A stretch of 64,000 nucleotides of DNA from Phaeoceros laevis (GCA_049999765.1 JBNGIQ010006052.1:1-64000), one strand, 5' to 3'; positions 1 through 10,556 are shown, numbered from the stretch's first letter. Made by a program: numbers and translations. The notes: generated by a model from the letters alone, not told the origin.

Positions 1-145
1 CTCATCAGTCCAAGATAAATGAGCTTGAGTAAAAGGACCAGCAGGAGGCTCTGATATCATGAACCTGTATGGCCAAGGCCTGCCCTTTCCTTCCGATTGA
101 GATGCTTCATTCAGCCTGTTCACATAATTGGTTGTATCCCTGCAA

Positions 146-225
146 GCTCATGACCAGATTCAATCACTGTAAGCTACCAACCCAGGCTCATGACCAGATT
201 CAATCACTGTAAGCTACCAACCCAG
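146..225. repeat. Tandem duplication, 40-bp unit x2
   Basis: Two identical adjacent 40-bp copies (146-185 and 186-225), each running from GCTCATGACC to CTACCAACCCAG. No coding function seen. The perfect identity suggests a recent slippage or unequal-crossover event. Confidence 0.9.
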
Positions 226-404
226 CGTGCTGGCACGCTCGAATACCATGTGGGAGAAAGATACCTCAGTGGCGCCATCCACGGCGCTGTCCCTTCCATT
301 GGGCGATTTGTGGAGATAGTGCTCATGCCGTGCAATCTGTGCGCCGGTTCATATTATTGAGGTACAGTTCACGGGCTTGGGAGAGAAAATGAAAGTTACC
401 GACA

Positions 405-735
405 TTGAAAAAGTTAGGGGGCACGCTTCGTTGGGTCGAAGTTAGGGCACGCTTAAACTAATAGCGGGTAAGTGGGTGGCGGGTAAGGGAGAGTAACGGA
501 TAGCGAACGGCGAACGGGCAACGGCTAGTTTGCAGCCGGGCTACCGGTGTGGGGAGACCGGTAGCCCCTCGTTGAAAAAGTTAGGGGGCACGCTTCGTTG
601 GGTCGAAGTTAGGGCACGCTTAAACTAATAGCGGGTAAGTGGGTGGCGGGTAAGGGAGAGTAACGGATAGCGAACGGCGAACGGGCAACGGCTAGTTTGC
701 AGCCGGGCTACCGGTGTGGGGAGACCGGTAGCCCC
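405..735. repeat. Tandem duplication, 167-bp period, each copy with a perfect hairpin
   Basis: Copies at 405-568 and 572-735 appear identical and are separated by 3 bp. Each ends in a perfect 11-bp inverted repeat (GGGCTACCGGT, 8-nt loop, ACCGGTAGCCC) at 538-567 and 705-734. The array lies about 200 bp upstream of the dihydroneopterin aldolase start codon, so it may fall in that gene's promoter or 5' UTR. No open reading frame of known type is inside. Confidence 0.9.
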
Positions 736-929
736 GAGGGGAGAGAGAATGAGAAGTACAGCACGGACGCGTCAGTCGCACGTGTCGGTCATCAACGTTC
801 TTTACGCTTTAGGAGATGGGCATGGGGAGTGTTTTTTAGCTCCTGCCGTTGGTTGGCAGTTTTATTTCCACTCATCAGTCCCTGGACTAAGACTAAGCCT
901 TCGCAACTGTCAGGTAGGCGGTGTGTCAC

Positions 930-1412
930 ATGGCATGTCGAGCCGGATGGGACAAGCTGGTGCTGCGTGGACTGAGGTTTCACGGATACCATGGGGTGTT
1001 CAAGGAGGAACGGAAACTTGGCCAGAAGTTTGTGGTGGATGTTGATGCTTGGATGGATCTGAGCAAGGCGGGTGAGACCGACTCGTTGGAGCATTCTGTA
1101 AGCTATGCAGAACTGTACAGGTACTTCCAAATATTTTTGCTCTGAACTTCGCGAGTCCATCGTCTAACAAATGTTTCCTCGTGCAATTTCAGTCTTGTCA
1201 AAGCAGTTGTGGAAGGTCCTCCCCGAGCTTTGCTCGAATCGGTGGCAAGCAGCATTGCCCTAGAAATCCTTGAAAAGCACTCCAGGATCACGGATTGCCG
1301 TGTGAAAATAGGCAAGCCGCATGTCGCTATTGAAGGAGTGGTGGACTACTTGGGAGTTGAAATCATGAGGAGCAGAGCACGTTCTGCTGAACCTGTCGGC
1401 CAGTCAGCCTAA
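930..1412 (+). CDS. folB: Dihydroneopterin aldolase (two exons)
   Basis: Converts 7,8-dihydroneopterin to 6-hydroxymethyl-7,8-dihydropterin and glycolaldehyde in folate synthesis; in plants this step is thought to be cytosolic. I read two exons, 930-1120 and 1193-1412, joined across a 72-bp GT-AG intron that splits an AGT codon (phase 2), giving 136 residues, close to the usual 120-145. Family signatures are LRGLRFHGYHGVFKEER near the N-terminus, the SVSYAELY segment bearing the conserved glutamate, and KIGKPHV near the C-terminus. The ATG at 930 is chosen because the aldolase fold begins about nine residues later; no targeting leader is seen. A 167-bp tandem repeat lies upstream. Identity is secure, intron placement very likely. 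Confidence 0.9.
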
Positions 1413-3147
1413 TCCTATCTATTGTGAGCCCCAATTCCATCATACTCACAGCATGGCTGTCTGGTGCAGTCATCTCACCTTGGTATACTCCAATCCTAAG
1501 AGGAGGCTTCAGTAACGAAAGCGGGCGAGTGGTAGCAATTCGTGGAAGCGAAGGTTCGAGGTTCAACTTCCGGAACAGGGGACTTTCGACACACTCAACA
1601 GACACGGGAGGCCCTGGATTCCTCTCCAAAGGGAAGGAACAAAGTTGTGTAGGAACGGTAAAGAGGCAGCATGGCATCAGTACCTGCAAATGTCTACGTG
1701 CATTGTGGCTGCACCACGGATTCGATGTTTGTGCTATGCTAACAAGAAAACTTTCGGCTATCTTCCTTCTGAATTTGCCGCAGCTAGGTCACTAGTAGTA
1801 CTCAGGCTACTGCTGGTCTACTTACAGAAGCACTGACCCAGGGCCCTGCGGCGCTGATACTATCCACAGCAGAGCTGCAAACGACCGGTTGACGAGTACG
1901 TGAATGTGAGAGTTTGATGAGGAAGGATGGAACTTTATTCAGTGAGGCAAGCTCCGGACACCAGGTGACCACAATTCAAACATGGCTCCCTTTTCACAGC
2001 CAAGTACAGTATGGACCAGCGCTTTACTGGGCCTGCAGAGTGCAGACAGCCTATGAGGGGGACATAATGAGGCCAGATTGTTCTCTTTGCCTTGACCAGA
2101 GGCATTTCCGCATGTCTTTTGTTTTGTGAAACCGGTGCCCACAGGCCCTTAACTCCGCCAATTCTTTGGTCGGTAACCATCCGTACTTACGGCTCTAGCT
2201 AGGAGCCTCTCTCTCTATTCGGTAGTACACTTGACAGGCCTCTTTTTAGAAGAACCGTTCGCTCCTGGAAATGCGTGTTGCTGTCCATCTTGACAGCGGC
2301 ACACTAGAGTCGACCCTCTTTATTTGTTACACCTAGGGAGTAGTGAAATCAACAACACTTACACATACACAGGTGTAACAAGTAATGTAATGACGCTTAA
2401 AATTTATTTAATTATTAAAGTTAGTGATTACACATTAATGCAGCAATTAGCCGACTATCGGCCCATGTAGTCGTAAAATACTGTGTGATACGAGCTTGCC
2501 GTGCAGACTTCAAACAATGAAGCCTCACGGCTCGTTCCATGTCGGAGAAGTATCGGCCCATGTAGTCGTAAAATACTGTGTGATACGAGCTTGCCGTGCA
2601 GACTTCAAACGATGAAGCCTCACGGCTCGTTCCATGTCGGAGAAGCTTGGGCGTTCCCACATCAGTATGAAGCTCTTGCACCAAATACCACACTTTCAAT
2701 TGCAGCAATTAAATCTTATAAGTCAGGGGAGGCCTTTCCTCACCACACATGCTTGTCTCCTCATCATCACTAATTAATGGTTCTATTTAATGTTAAGCAT
2801 GAGCTCCCCTAAAAAGCTCTCCAAAAAGAACCTTCGCCAAGTAGCTGTAAATTATTCAATTTGGTTATGGATAATATTATTATTACAGAAATTGCTATCA
2901 CATCCTCAGATTCTATAATATAATTAATATTTTGGTAAATAAATTATACCTCGATCAAATCTTTACGTGTATGTGATTTTCCAGTATGATTTTATAGAGA
3001 TGTAATAATCTAGTGATCCCTTGGTTGCTAACTTGCTGTGACGATTTTCCCTTAAAAATTTTGTGGAGAAAGAAAGACATCTTAATAGTGCATTGCGCAT
3101 GGTGGAAAGCGTTGAATAAGAAAAAAAATTATTCAAATTCATGTTTA
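1413..3147. other. Intergenic, no gene recognised
   Basis: Follows the aldolase stop codon. No reading frame here resembles a known family. It holds a 95-bp tandem duplication at 2456-2645, and from about 2700 onward the base composition turns strongly AT-rich, which continues to about 4460. Confidence 0.5.
2456..2645. repeat. Tandem duplication, 95-bp unit x2
   Basis: Copies at 2456-2550 and 2551-2645 start with TATCGGCCCATGTAG and end with CATGTCGGAGAAG; they differ at one visible base (CAAACAATG against CAAACGATG). Non-coding as far as I can see. Confidence 0.9.
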
Positions 3148-3744
3148 TTATGCGGTCAATTCAATGTTGATATCCTTATAATACGAATATTGCGGTATTG
3201 CCGGGCAGTTTGTCGGTTCATCAAGAGTATAACTAAAGTAGCAATCATCAGTAAGAGATGATCCAGAACGACCCATAGGTCTACATAATTGATGAAGAAG
3301 ATCGAATGCAATTCTAGCAAGACAAAAGTAACATTGTTCCTCTATATTCATAGTTCGTCTTTTTATCCCCTTCACCGATGAAACATAACATGCCACTGAA
3401 CCCCAAAGTGTATATATTGGACCAGGTCCTCCTCCGAGTGCTTTGTCTATCGTTGTACCAGTAATTCTATCATAGATTGGATACCTTGGAAATTGACGTA
3501 CTGCATCGCCTATAAGAGTAGCAACAGCTTCTATCACGAAATCTGAAGTTGGATCTTCGTATGTCATTGCAACTCCACATGTATATTTGAAAGCCTTAGT
3601 ATTAGGAATCATCACTTTTGGAGGTAATGGAAATATCGGAAGAAAAACTCTTAAGTTAACATTAGCTTGACATATTGTGATTAGCATCACAAAGTATACA
3701 GCCCATATAGATCTTACTTGCATGTTGAATATATGTATTTCCAA
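3148..3744 (-). CDS. Secreted Gnk2/DUF26-type (stress-antifungal) protein
   Basis: Single-exon protein of 198 residues, or 191 if the second ATG at 3723 is used. The N-terminus after that ATG looks like a signal peptide (MQVRSIWAVYFVMLITICQA). The rest fits one Gnk2 domain: a first cysteine in YTCGVAMTYEDPTSDFV, the glycine-rich turn before GPIYTLWGSVAC, then QCYFCLARIAF with the C-x2-C pair, followed by LCRPMGRSGSSLTDDC and YFSY. This order matches ginkbilobin-2-like antifungal proteins and the ectodomain of cysteine-rich receptor kinases; no kinase or second domain follows. Some loops are longer than usual. The gene sits in an AT-rich island unlike the rest of the window. A secreted defence role is inferred from the family only. 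Confidence 0.65.
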   Translation of the reverse strand: MEIHIFNMQVRSIWAVYFVMLITICQANVNLRVFLPIFPLPPKVMIPNTKAFKYTCGVAMTYEDPTSDFVIEAVATLIGDAVRQFPRYPIYDRITGTTIDKALGGGPGPIYTLWGSVACYVSSVKGIKRRTMNIEEQCYFCLARIAFDLLHQLCRPMGRSGSSLTDDCYFSYTLDEPTNCPAIPQYSYYKDINIELTA

Positions 3745-5021
3745 AGAAAGTTCAAGTGTAAAATCAAGTTCAATAGGTAAAAAAAGTTATTCTTCTTATT
3801 GGTATCACTTTCAATTTGATTGTTAGAGAACAATAATATCATATAACATATCTAGCAATTGTATTTCTATCATTAAAAAACCACTTGCCATTGTCATTGC
3901 AATTGTAGATACAAATAGATCATAAAGCTACTCTTATCATTCAGCTAAAGTTGTAGATGATACTATGTGGGTGATCTAACATACACGAGAGGATCTTAAT
4001 TAGAATTGAGGTTAACATACTATAGGGAGGCTATGGGAGTTGACCACATAAGGATTTTAGTTTCATTTCATGCTAAAAAGATCATAAATTTGTGGAGATT
4101 GTTGATGGATCACATAATGTAAAGGATATGAAGGAAGAGCATATGCTTCTATTAAGATAAAATATTGCAAAAATCCAAAATATTCTTTCGCTCATCTATA
4201 TTAGTACTAAGGAATATTTATTATACATCATATATTTTTTACATAGATCAATGGTTAAACTTAATGCACTTGGATACCTCTTGTTGGTGCACTTCAATAT
4301 CCTTTTCTTTATTAAATTTCTGTGTATATAAGTACTATATAGACTAGAGGATAGGATGTTTACAAATTAGTGGATAGACTACATGTCACATTAGTGGGCA
4401 ATGTGTATAGAATCTATAGATAGTGGGTAGACTACAAGTCACATAATAGTAATACCAGCTAGTTTTTGACATTATTTGAACCATTAGTGGTGACCTTCTC
4501 ATCAGTGCTGGAGGGTCTTCTGGCTGCCCTTTACATCCTTCTAATAGTCGTAATCTGGAACCACATTGCATGGAGCAGCTCAGCAACGCTAGAGTGTGGC
4601 GAAACCCTCCATTTCTTGGCTGAGAGGATTGCTCACCTGAGAGGAGGATTACACGTAAAGTCGGACACTGGAAGTCTGAGTGGTTATTCAGACCGGCATG
4701 TCAAATGTAAGAGCATCCCGCTTCTTCAGGCTGATAGCAGATTTGCCACTGCTGATGACCTCCACTTCCCTTCCTATACTTGGGATACCAAGACTTAGTC
4801 TATTTGGAACAGAATCCGAAGAAACAATTAAGCATTCAAAAGATGGGGGCATAAGGGTTGTTACCAGTCAGGTCGAGGCATCCACTCAGATTTTGCCTGA
4901 TGTGTTGCGTCAAACATCAGGACTTTCCAGGTTGACGGCCAGGACCAGGATAGGATACATAATCGGAGGATTACCAGCACTCTTATTAGTCCGTGCATGG
5001 ACAACTCCCTTATCAAAGTCA
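3745..5021. other. AT-rich spacer with possible decayed DYW remnant
   Basis: About 3745-4460 is AT-rich and holds nothing recognisable. On the minus strand at about 4930-5060, in another frame than the PPR gene at 5022, a stretch reading VLNSLRCDDFDKGVV faintly resembles the middle of a DYW domain (normally NLRVCDDCH). The resemblance is weak. It could be a frameshifted relic of the domain the PPR gene lacks. Confidence 0.3.
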
Positions 5022-8000
5022 TCACACCGCAGACTGTTCAGCACTCCGATTGATCGTTGTTTCATGAAGTAGAGCATAGGCAATAGCCAGCCCTTCACTG
5101 TGTCCAAACCAAGCGTCCTCCCTCTCTTCACCAGGCGTGTCTGGCAACACAGAGTCAAGATGGCCTATAGATCCTTCTCTCTTCATTTTGAGCACAAGAT
5201 CTTCCAGCTTGACATGTATTTCTTGGCTCTCAGGATGCCCTTGATCGCCCACCACAAACACATGCGCCAGACCCATTATGTCTGTCCACCGGCTTTGTCC
5301 AGGCTGCTTCCACGCTTGTGATTGCAATCTAATTTCCTGTATCTTTTTTGCCTCTTCCCCCATGTGAGCAGCCAAGTAGATGTTTGACATCAACACATAT
5401 GCCGCAGCGTCACTTTTATCTAGCCTAACTGCACATTCAAATGCCTGCCTGCCAAGTTCAACATTTTTCCACTTTCTGCAAGCACTCATGACGCATATCC
5501 ACACCGTGCTGTCCGATTGGAAAGGAATAGATCTAACGAGTTCTACTGCCTTGGCCACTTCACCCGCACGGCCTAGTAGATCAGCCATGCAGGTGTAGTG
5601 TTCCATAGTTAAAGTGATGCCATAGTCTTGAGTTATGGCCTCAAAGTATTTCTGGCCCCTCTCCACTAGACCGACATGACTGCACGCCGTAAGAACGGCA
5701 AGGCATGTAATGCCATCTGGCTGTATACCCTCATCTTTCATCCTTTGAAACAAATGAAACACACGGCCACTCTCCCCTTGATGAGCATATCCTGCAATCA
5801 ACGCACTCCATGCCACGATATCTCTTGTGGACAATGTATCAAAAACCTGCTGTGCATCGACCATGCTCCCACATTTTCCATACATGTCAATGAGGCTGCT
5901 TGCCACAAACGACTGTGTAGCCTCAACGCCAGCTTTCAGAATTTCGGCATGGATGTCCTTTCCTTTCTCCAGTCCTGCCACACTACCACAAGCCTTCAGC
6001 GCACTAACATATGTCCTCTCATTGGGCGCCACACCTTCCTGTTTCATTTGAGCAAATAGTTCCAGAGCTGTTTCACCCTCGTGCACCTGGGTGCACCCCC
6101 AGATCATGGCAGTCCATGCCACCACATCACGATTCTGGATCTTGTCAAACACACTCCTAGCATCCTCCATGCTCCCGCATTTGGCATAAGCATCCACTAG
6201 AATGTTGCCCACTAATCCTTCTGACTCGAACTTCGCATTTACAACAGTCGAGTGAATACTTCTGACAGTCTCCAGGCACCTTTTTCTCCTATCTATGCTC
6301 ACACCACCTTTTCTTTCTTCAAAAAATAACAACCCACTGCAAGCCTTGAGCACACTAACGTATGTCCAGCCATCGGGCACCACACCTTCCTGTTGCATCC
6401 TGGTGAACAGATGCAAACTCTCTTCACCCTCACCTGCCTGAGTGTACCCAAAAATCATGGCATTCCAAGAAACTACGCTGCGATGTGGCATGTTCTCAAA
6501 CACAATTCTTGCGGTCTCCAGGCTCCCACATCTAGCATACACATCCACCAGCATGGTTCCCACATACACATCTGTCTCGAACTTTGCCTTCAGGATTCGA
6601 CTGTGTATAGCTCTGACAGCGTCCAGACATCTTCTTCTCAAAGCTAGACTTTCAATTGTATTCTCCTCCTCAGATTTGGCAAGGGTACTGCAAGCCTTTA
6701 GTGCACTAACATATGTTCGGTCATTGGGCATCACACCTTCTGTTTGCATCCGGGTGAACAATTGCATAGCCATTTGACCATTGTCCGTTTGGGCGTACCC
6801 CAAGATCATGGCATTCCAAGAAACCACATTACGGTAAGTGACATTCTCAAACACACACCTAGCGTCCTCCAGGCTCCCACACTTTGCATATGCATCCACA
6901 AGCATGTTGCCCACGAACCCATTGATCTCAACCTTCTTCTTCAGGACTTCTGTGTGGATGGCTTTGATCACCACCAGACATCTTTTTGTCGCAGCCTTGT
7001 TATTTTCTTCATTGTGATTTTCAGATTCCGCCAAGCTACTGCAAGCCTTCAGTGCACTCACATATGTCCAACCATCAGGTGTTGTGCCTCCCTGTTGCAT
7101 GCGGGCAAACAGCTGCAAACCCTCGTCACCCTGTCCCATCTGAGCATACCCAAAAATCATCGTATTCCAGGAAACCACATCACGATAAGGCATCTGCTCA
7201 AACAAACGCCTGGCATCTTCCAGGTGTCCACACTTTGCGTACACATCCACCAGCATGTTACTGACGAACACATCTGAGTCAAAGTTGCCCTTCCTAACGT
7301 CTGCATGGATGGCTCTTACAATTGCCATGCATCGTTGTTTTGAAGGTGTCCCATCACGACCATGCCTTCCTTCTAAGGCTGCAAGGCTACTACAAGCCTT
7401 GAGTGCACTCACATACGTTCTATCATTGGGCTCCACACCTTCCTGTTGCATCTGTGTATACAATTGCAAAGCCTCTTCACCCAGGTTCATATGAGCGTAC
7501 CCCAGGATCATGGAAGTCCAGGAAACCACATCACGACAGGGCATTCTATCAAAGACGTGCCTTGCATCTGAAAGGCTTTTACATTTCGTATATGTGTCTA
7601 GTAGCATGGTGCCAACATGCAAATCTGAGTCCAAGCCACTTCTTACAATGTCAGAATGAATTCGCTTAGCACTTTCCAGGTCCTGCAATCTACTGCATGC
7701 TTTCAATGCAGCGATTACAGTGCGCGGGCTTGGTTCCACTCCATCTTTCCGCATTTGCTCGTACGTTCTGAGAGCCTGTCTGGTTTCCCCACACTTGATA
7801 TGCTGCGAAATTAAAGCTGTCCAGGAATCCTTGCTTCGTTGGAGGAAGTTTGCGTCAACAACCTTGTCCGGCCTGCATTCACCAGCAAAATGAATTCCAT
7901 TTTCAAAGCTTGGATTCCCAGCTTTTACGTGTGATATTTTCCATCGCGAAGCCTTTGTCTTCCCGTCCTCTGTCCGAAGTGCCTCTTTGATATTCATATA

Positions 8001-8027
8001 TCTAGACCCAAATATGGAGCTGGTCAT
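5022..8027 (-). CDS. PLS-class PPR protein with E/E+ domains and truncated DYW
   Basis: Intronless, 1001 residues. It carries a long array of pentatricopeptide repeats of P, L and S type (for example DVVSWNTMIFGYAQMG, LVDVYAKCGHLEDARRLFEQ), which bind organellar RNA one base per repeat, followed by E and E+ regions. The post-array box reads WKQPGQSRWTD, a variant of the usual PGxSWIE. The C-terminus keeps the DYW-domain zinc/catalytic motif GHSEGLAIAYALL, but stops 15 residues later, so the CxxCH motif and the terminal tripeptide are missing. Five of the L-type repeats carry extra 15-20 residue charged inserts before the IHxxxL helix. Start is the ATG at 8027, 115 bp from the divergent COA1-like gene. 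A role in organellar RNA editing or processing is inferred; alone it should lack deaminase activity. Confidence 0.88.
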   Translation of the reverse strand: MTSSIFGSRYMNIKEALRTEDGKTKASRWKISHVKAGNPSFENGIHFAGECRPDKVVDANFLQRSKDSWTALISQHIKCGETRQALRTYEQMRKDGVEPSPRTVIAALKACSRLQDLESAKRIHSDIVRSGLDSDLHVGTMLLDTYTKCKSLSDARHVFDRMPCRDVVSWTSMILGYAHMNLGEEALQLYTQMQQEGVEPNDRTYVSALKACSSLAALEGRHGRDGTPSKQRCMAIVRAIHADVRKGNFDSDVFVSNMLVDVYAKCGHLEDARRLFEQMPYRDVVSWNTMIFGYAQMGQGDEGLQLFARMQQGGTTPDGWTYVSALKACSSLAESENHNEENNKAATKRCLVVIKAIHTEVLKKKVEINGFVGNMLVDAYAKCGSLEDARCVFENVTYRNVVSWNAMILGYAQTDNGQMAMQLFTRMQTEGVMPNDRTYVSALKACSTLAKSEEENTIESLALRRRCLDAVRAIHSRILKAKFETDVYVGTMLVDVYARCGSLETARIVFENMPHRSVVSWNAMIFGYTQAGEGEESLHLFTRMQQEGVVPDGWTYVSVLKACSGLLFFEERKGGVSIDRRKRCLETVRSIHSTVVNAKFESEGLVGNILVDAYAKCGSMEDARSVFDKIQNRDVVAWTAMIWGCTQVHEGETALELFAQMKQEGVAPNERTYVSALKACGSVAGLEKGKDIHAEILKAGVEATQSFVASSLIDMYGKCGSMVDAQQVFDTLSTRDIVAWSALIAGYAHQGESGRVFHLFQRMKDEGIQPDGITCLAVLTACSHVGLVERGQKYFEAITQDYGITLTMEHYTCMADLLGRAGEVAKAVELVRSIPFQSDSTVWICVMSACRKWKNVELGRQAFECAVRLDKSDAAAYVLMSNIYLAAHMGEEAKKIQEIRLQSQAWKQPGQSRWTDIMGLAHVFVVGDQGHPESQEIHVKLEDLVLKMKREGSIGHLDSVLPDTPGEEREDAWFGHSEGLAIAYALLHETTINRSAEQSAV

Positions 8028-8142
8028 GAGACCATCGGATGTGCAAAATGTGCACCAAAATATGTAGAACGGGATCGATGGTCGCTCAATCTTGCCCTAA
8101 AACCATTGTATTGGTTCTTCCACTGGAAACACCACTTCTACC

Positions 8143-9121
8143 ATGAGGATCGCCAAAGTCCAGGGCCCTCTAGCATCTGCCATTGTGGCAAGACTAAGGG
8201 CGGCTGGTGGGGAGCTCGGGCCAGCCGCTGTATGTCTCCCCGGCGAACGAAGGTTTTCTGCGAAGTATAGACTTTGCAAATAAACATCTCTGGAATGCTT
8301 TCGTGAAGTGTTGTAGGAGGATGCAGTAACTGGTGTTTTGTGCCATGCAGGTCGACACCGGAACGTGGAATTTTTCGAAGGTATGGCAGAACAGCCGGCG
8401 CAGTTGTGTTGCTCGCGGCCACTGGGGGTGTTGCTGCCAGTGCCTTTGATGATGTCCTTATTTACCAACGGTGTAGCAGGTACAGCACCTCACTGATGCA
8501 ATGGTCAGGAAAGGAGACCTGCTGTTTGTTTGGTCTCTTTATCTGCCAAACTTCTTCCTGCTGGGCGTATGATGACCTCAGTAGTGTTCGCTGGTCTTGC
8601 TCAGCCAGGCAATGGAGAAAGCTGTTCAGGATCCCAGGATGATAGAAGCGCTAGGAGAGTCCATAAGAACTGGAGCATGGTACGAAGCTTCCCTGGGAGT
8701 TGCCCGTAACAGACACTCTGCATCCTGCAGTTTCCCCATCTCCGGCACACAGGGCAGTGGAAGACTTCACCTCAAAGCCGTCCGGGTGGAAGGTCAGATA
8801 GACTAGATATACTTATGCCACAAAAGCTTTACTTACTGCATTGCTCAGTACTCCATATAGTAAGAGCTTTCTTGACCCCCCTGTTTTTATGTAACAAATG
8901 CAGGGGGCAGGAGCACGCTCTTTCACAATATCTTAGGGTCTGGACGATGGGACGTGCTCATGATTGAAGCCCTAGTGCCTGAGTCAGGCTCTGCAGGAGA
9001 GAACAGAGTGCTACGAAGGATAAACCTTATGCAAGCTGACGACAGTCCAAAATCTGGAGATAAGAGAGTCCAGGGTGAAGGACTGAATGCCTGTCAGAAA
9101 GCTGCAGTTGAAGAAGTCTAA
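8143..9121 (+). CDS. COA1-like mitochondrial cytochrome oxidase assembly protein (four exons)
   Basis: Exons 8143-8252, 8351-8479, 8605-8792 and 8904-9121 join in consistent phases with GT-AG introns of 98, 125 and 111 bp, giving 214 residues. The first 50 residues are arginine-rich with few acids, as in a mitochondrial presequence; residues about 52-69 form a membrane segment (AGAVVLLAATGGVAASAF). The matrix or intermembrane domain shows COA1/Tim21-superfamily features: DPRMIEALGESIRTG, then SCSFPISGTQGSGRLHLKAV and GSGRWDVLMIEALVPE. COA1-type proteins help build cytochrome c oxidase. Tim21 is the main alternative, but the PISGTQGSG block favours COA1. It shares a 115-bp intergenic region with the PPR gene on the other strand. 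Confidence 0.72.
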
Positions 9122-10041
9122 CGTTTGTCGCAGCAGGCCATTCATTGTCTGATTTGCGGCACCCATTCCTGGCATGTCAGCCCGAATTAGGATCACCGGT
9201 ATTATGGAGACAACTGTCAGCTGGTTTTCTGTGGCCTGGAGGTGTATGTGGAGGTTGGGTTGTGGAGCTGGCAATCAGATCTCTATGGCAATCTTAACGT
9301 AGACATGAAAATGAGGCAGGGCAAAAAAAATGGAGGTCAGTGGACTGTCTACAGGTATGATACCAGGTATGGCGTACTGGTCCATGCTGAATGCGTTCAC
9401 AGGGGGCGTTGCCGTCACTGCCTATCAGTGTTGCAGCAAGTGCAGCATGGGTGATGAGGCACTATGTTGCTGCTCCATTCTTGACTCACACACCTACTTC
9501 CTGCTTTGGTGTGAACTATCAACATTTTTATCAGCAAGGTAAGAGTTAGAGGTCCTGAGGATATCACTACAGAGGAGCTGGGATGGTACAAGATTCCCTA
9601 AGACTAGCTTGTGCATCTTGCAGTCCCACCTTACTCGAAACGAGTACTTGTAGGACGGTTTCTCTGCCAACCAGCGATTGCGTCAAGTGTGCCGTTTGAG
9701 GCAACTGAGGGTAAGGGCGGACATGTGAATCAAAGAGGAACTCAAAGTCAAAGCAGCGAGGATAGTATATGTATGAAGTGATTCTGAATAGCACTCCATC
9801 AATCTGGTGTCTGTTCTTGTAGCGGCAGGCAATCAGGGACTGCAATGAGAGATAGTTCTTTGCGTTGAGCTCCACATTTTTGAAGGATGGTTGAACGTGA
9901 CTACGGTCTTCCGTGATAGCAGCTTAATCTCAGCTTGGTAGAACGTGCCTACTAGACTAGTTGGATAAGAGTAACACACGATGTGTTCCTTTTCCGTGGG
10001 GAGCCGAGCCACGCAGCAAGAGGACAGCATAGAGAAATATA
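9122..10041. other. Intergenic, no gene recognised
   Basis: Short open frames exist but none resembles a known protein. It ends at the left end of the transposable element beginning at 10042. Confidence 0.4.
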
Positions 10042-10124
10042 CAGTCTACCCTCCATAATGGCACCCCCCTAAATGGGAACCCTCCCTAATTGGTTGCTCT
10101 AGGGGCCGCTCTCTTCAATATAAC

Positions 10125-10260
10125 GTGCTGTAAATGGTAATTGGTAAATGTAACGTGCTGTAAATGGTAATTGGCACGTAGGAAAAAAAAAATGGTAATT
10201 GATAATTGGCACGTAGGAAAAAAAAATGGTAATTGATAATTGGCACGTAGGAAAAAAAAT
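10125..10260. repeat. Short tandem repeats (AACGTGCTGTAAATGG and TGGTAATTGATAATTGGCACG units)
   Basis: A roughly 30-bp unit with TAATTGGCACGTAGG followed by an A-run occurs three times, preceded by two copies of AACGTGCTGTAAATGGTAATTGG. They lie inside the transposable element, next to its first gap. Confidence 0.75.
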
Positions 10261-10289
10261 TTTTTATTCATTCCACACAAACCGTACTC

Positions 10290-10389
10290 NNNNNNNNNNN
10301 NNNNNNNNNNNNNNNNNNNNNNNNNNNNNNNNNNNNNNNNNNNNNNNNNNNNNNNNNNNNNNNNNNNNNNNNNNNNNNNNNNNNNNNNN
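10290..10389. other. Assembly gap of 100 N
   Basis: Exactly 100 N. The 19 bases before the gap (TTCCACACAAACCGTACTC) recur directly after it, so the gap may span a tandem array that could not be assembled. Confidence 0.95.
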
Positions 10390-10556
10390 CGTTCCACACA
10401 AACCGTACTCCATAAATGGCAAAACATGATTAAGGTGTAAATTATCTTAAGTAATTACGAGCTTATAAGAAAATAAATATATCTTAAGTATAAGATTTTT
10501 TTCACAATACATAACTCATCAGTCATTTCTAACTCACTAGTCTAGCTTAATCTAGT

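Noticed and set aside
1540-1580. GGTTCGAGGTTCAAC, resembling a tRNA T-arm
   Set aside because: No acceptor stem, D-arm or anticodon arm can be folded around it at tRNA spacing.
6744-7277. 177-codon plus-strand open frame with repeated PGEQL-type segments
   Set aside because: Antisense of the long PPR gene at 5022-8027; the internal periodicity is explained by the PPR repeats.
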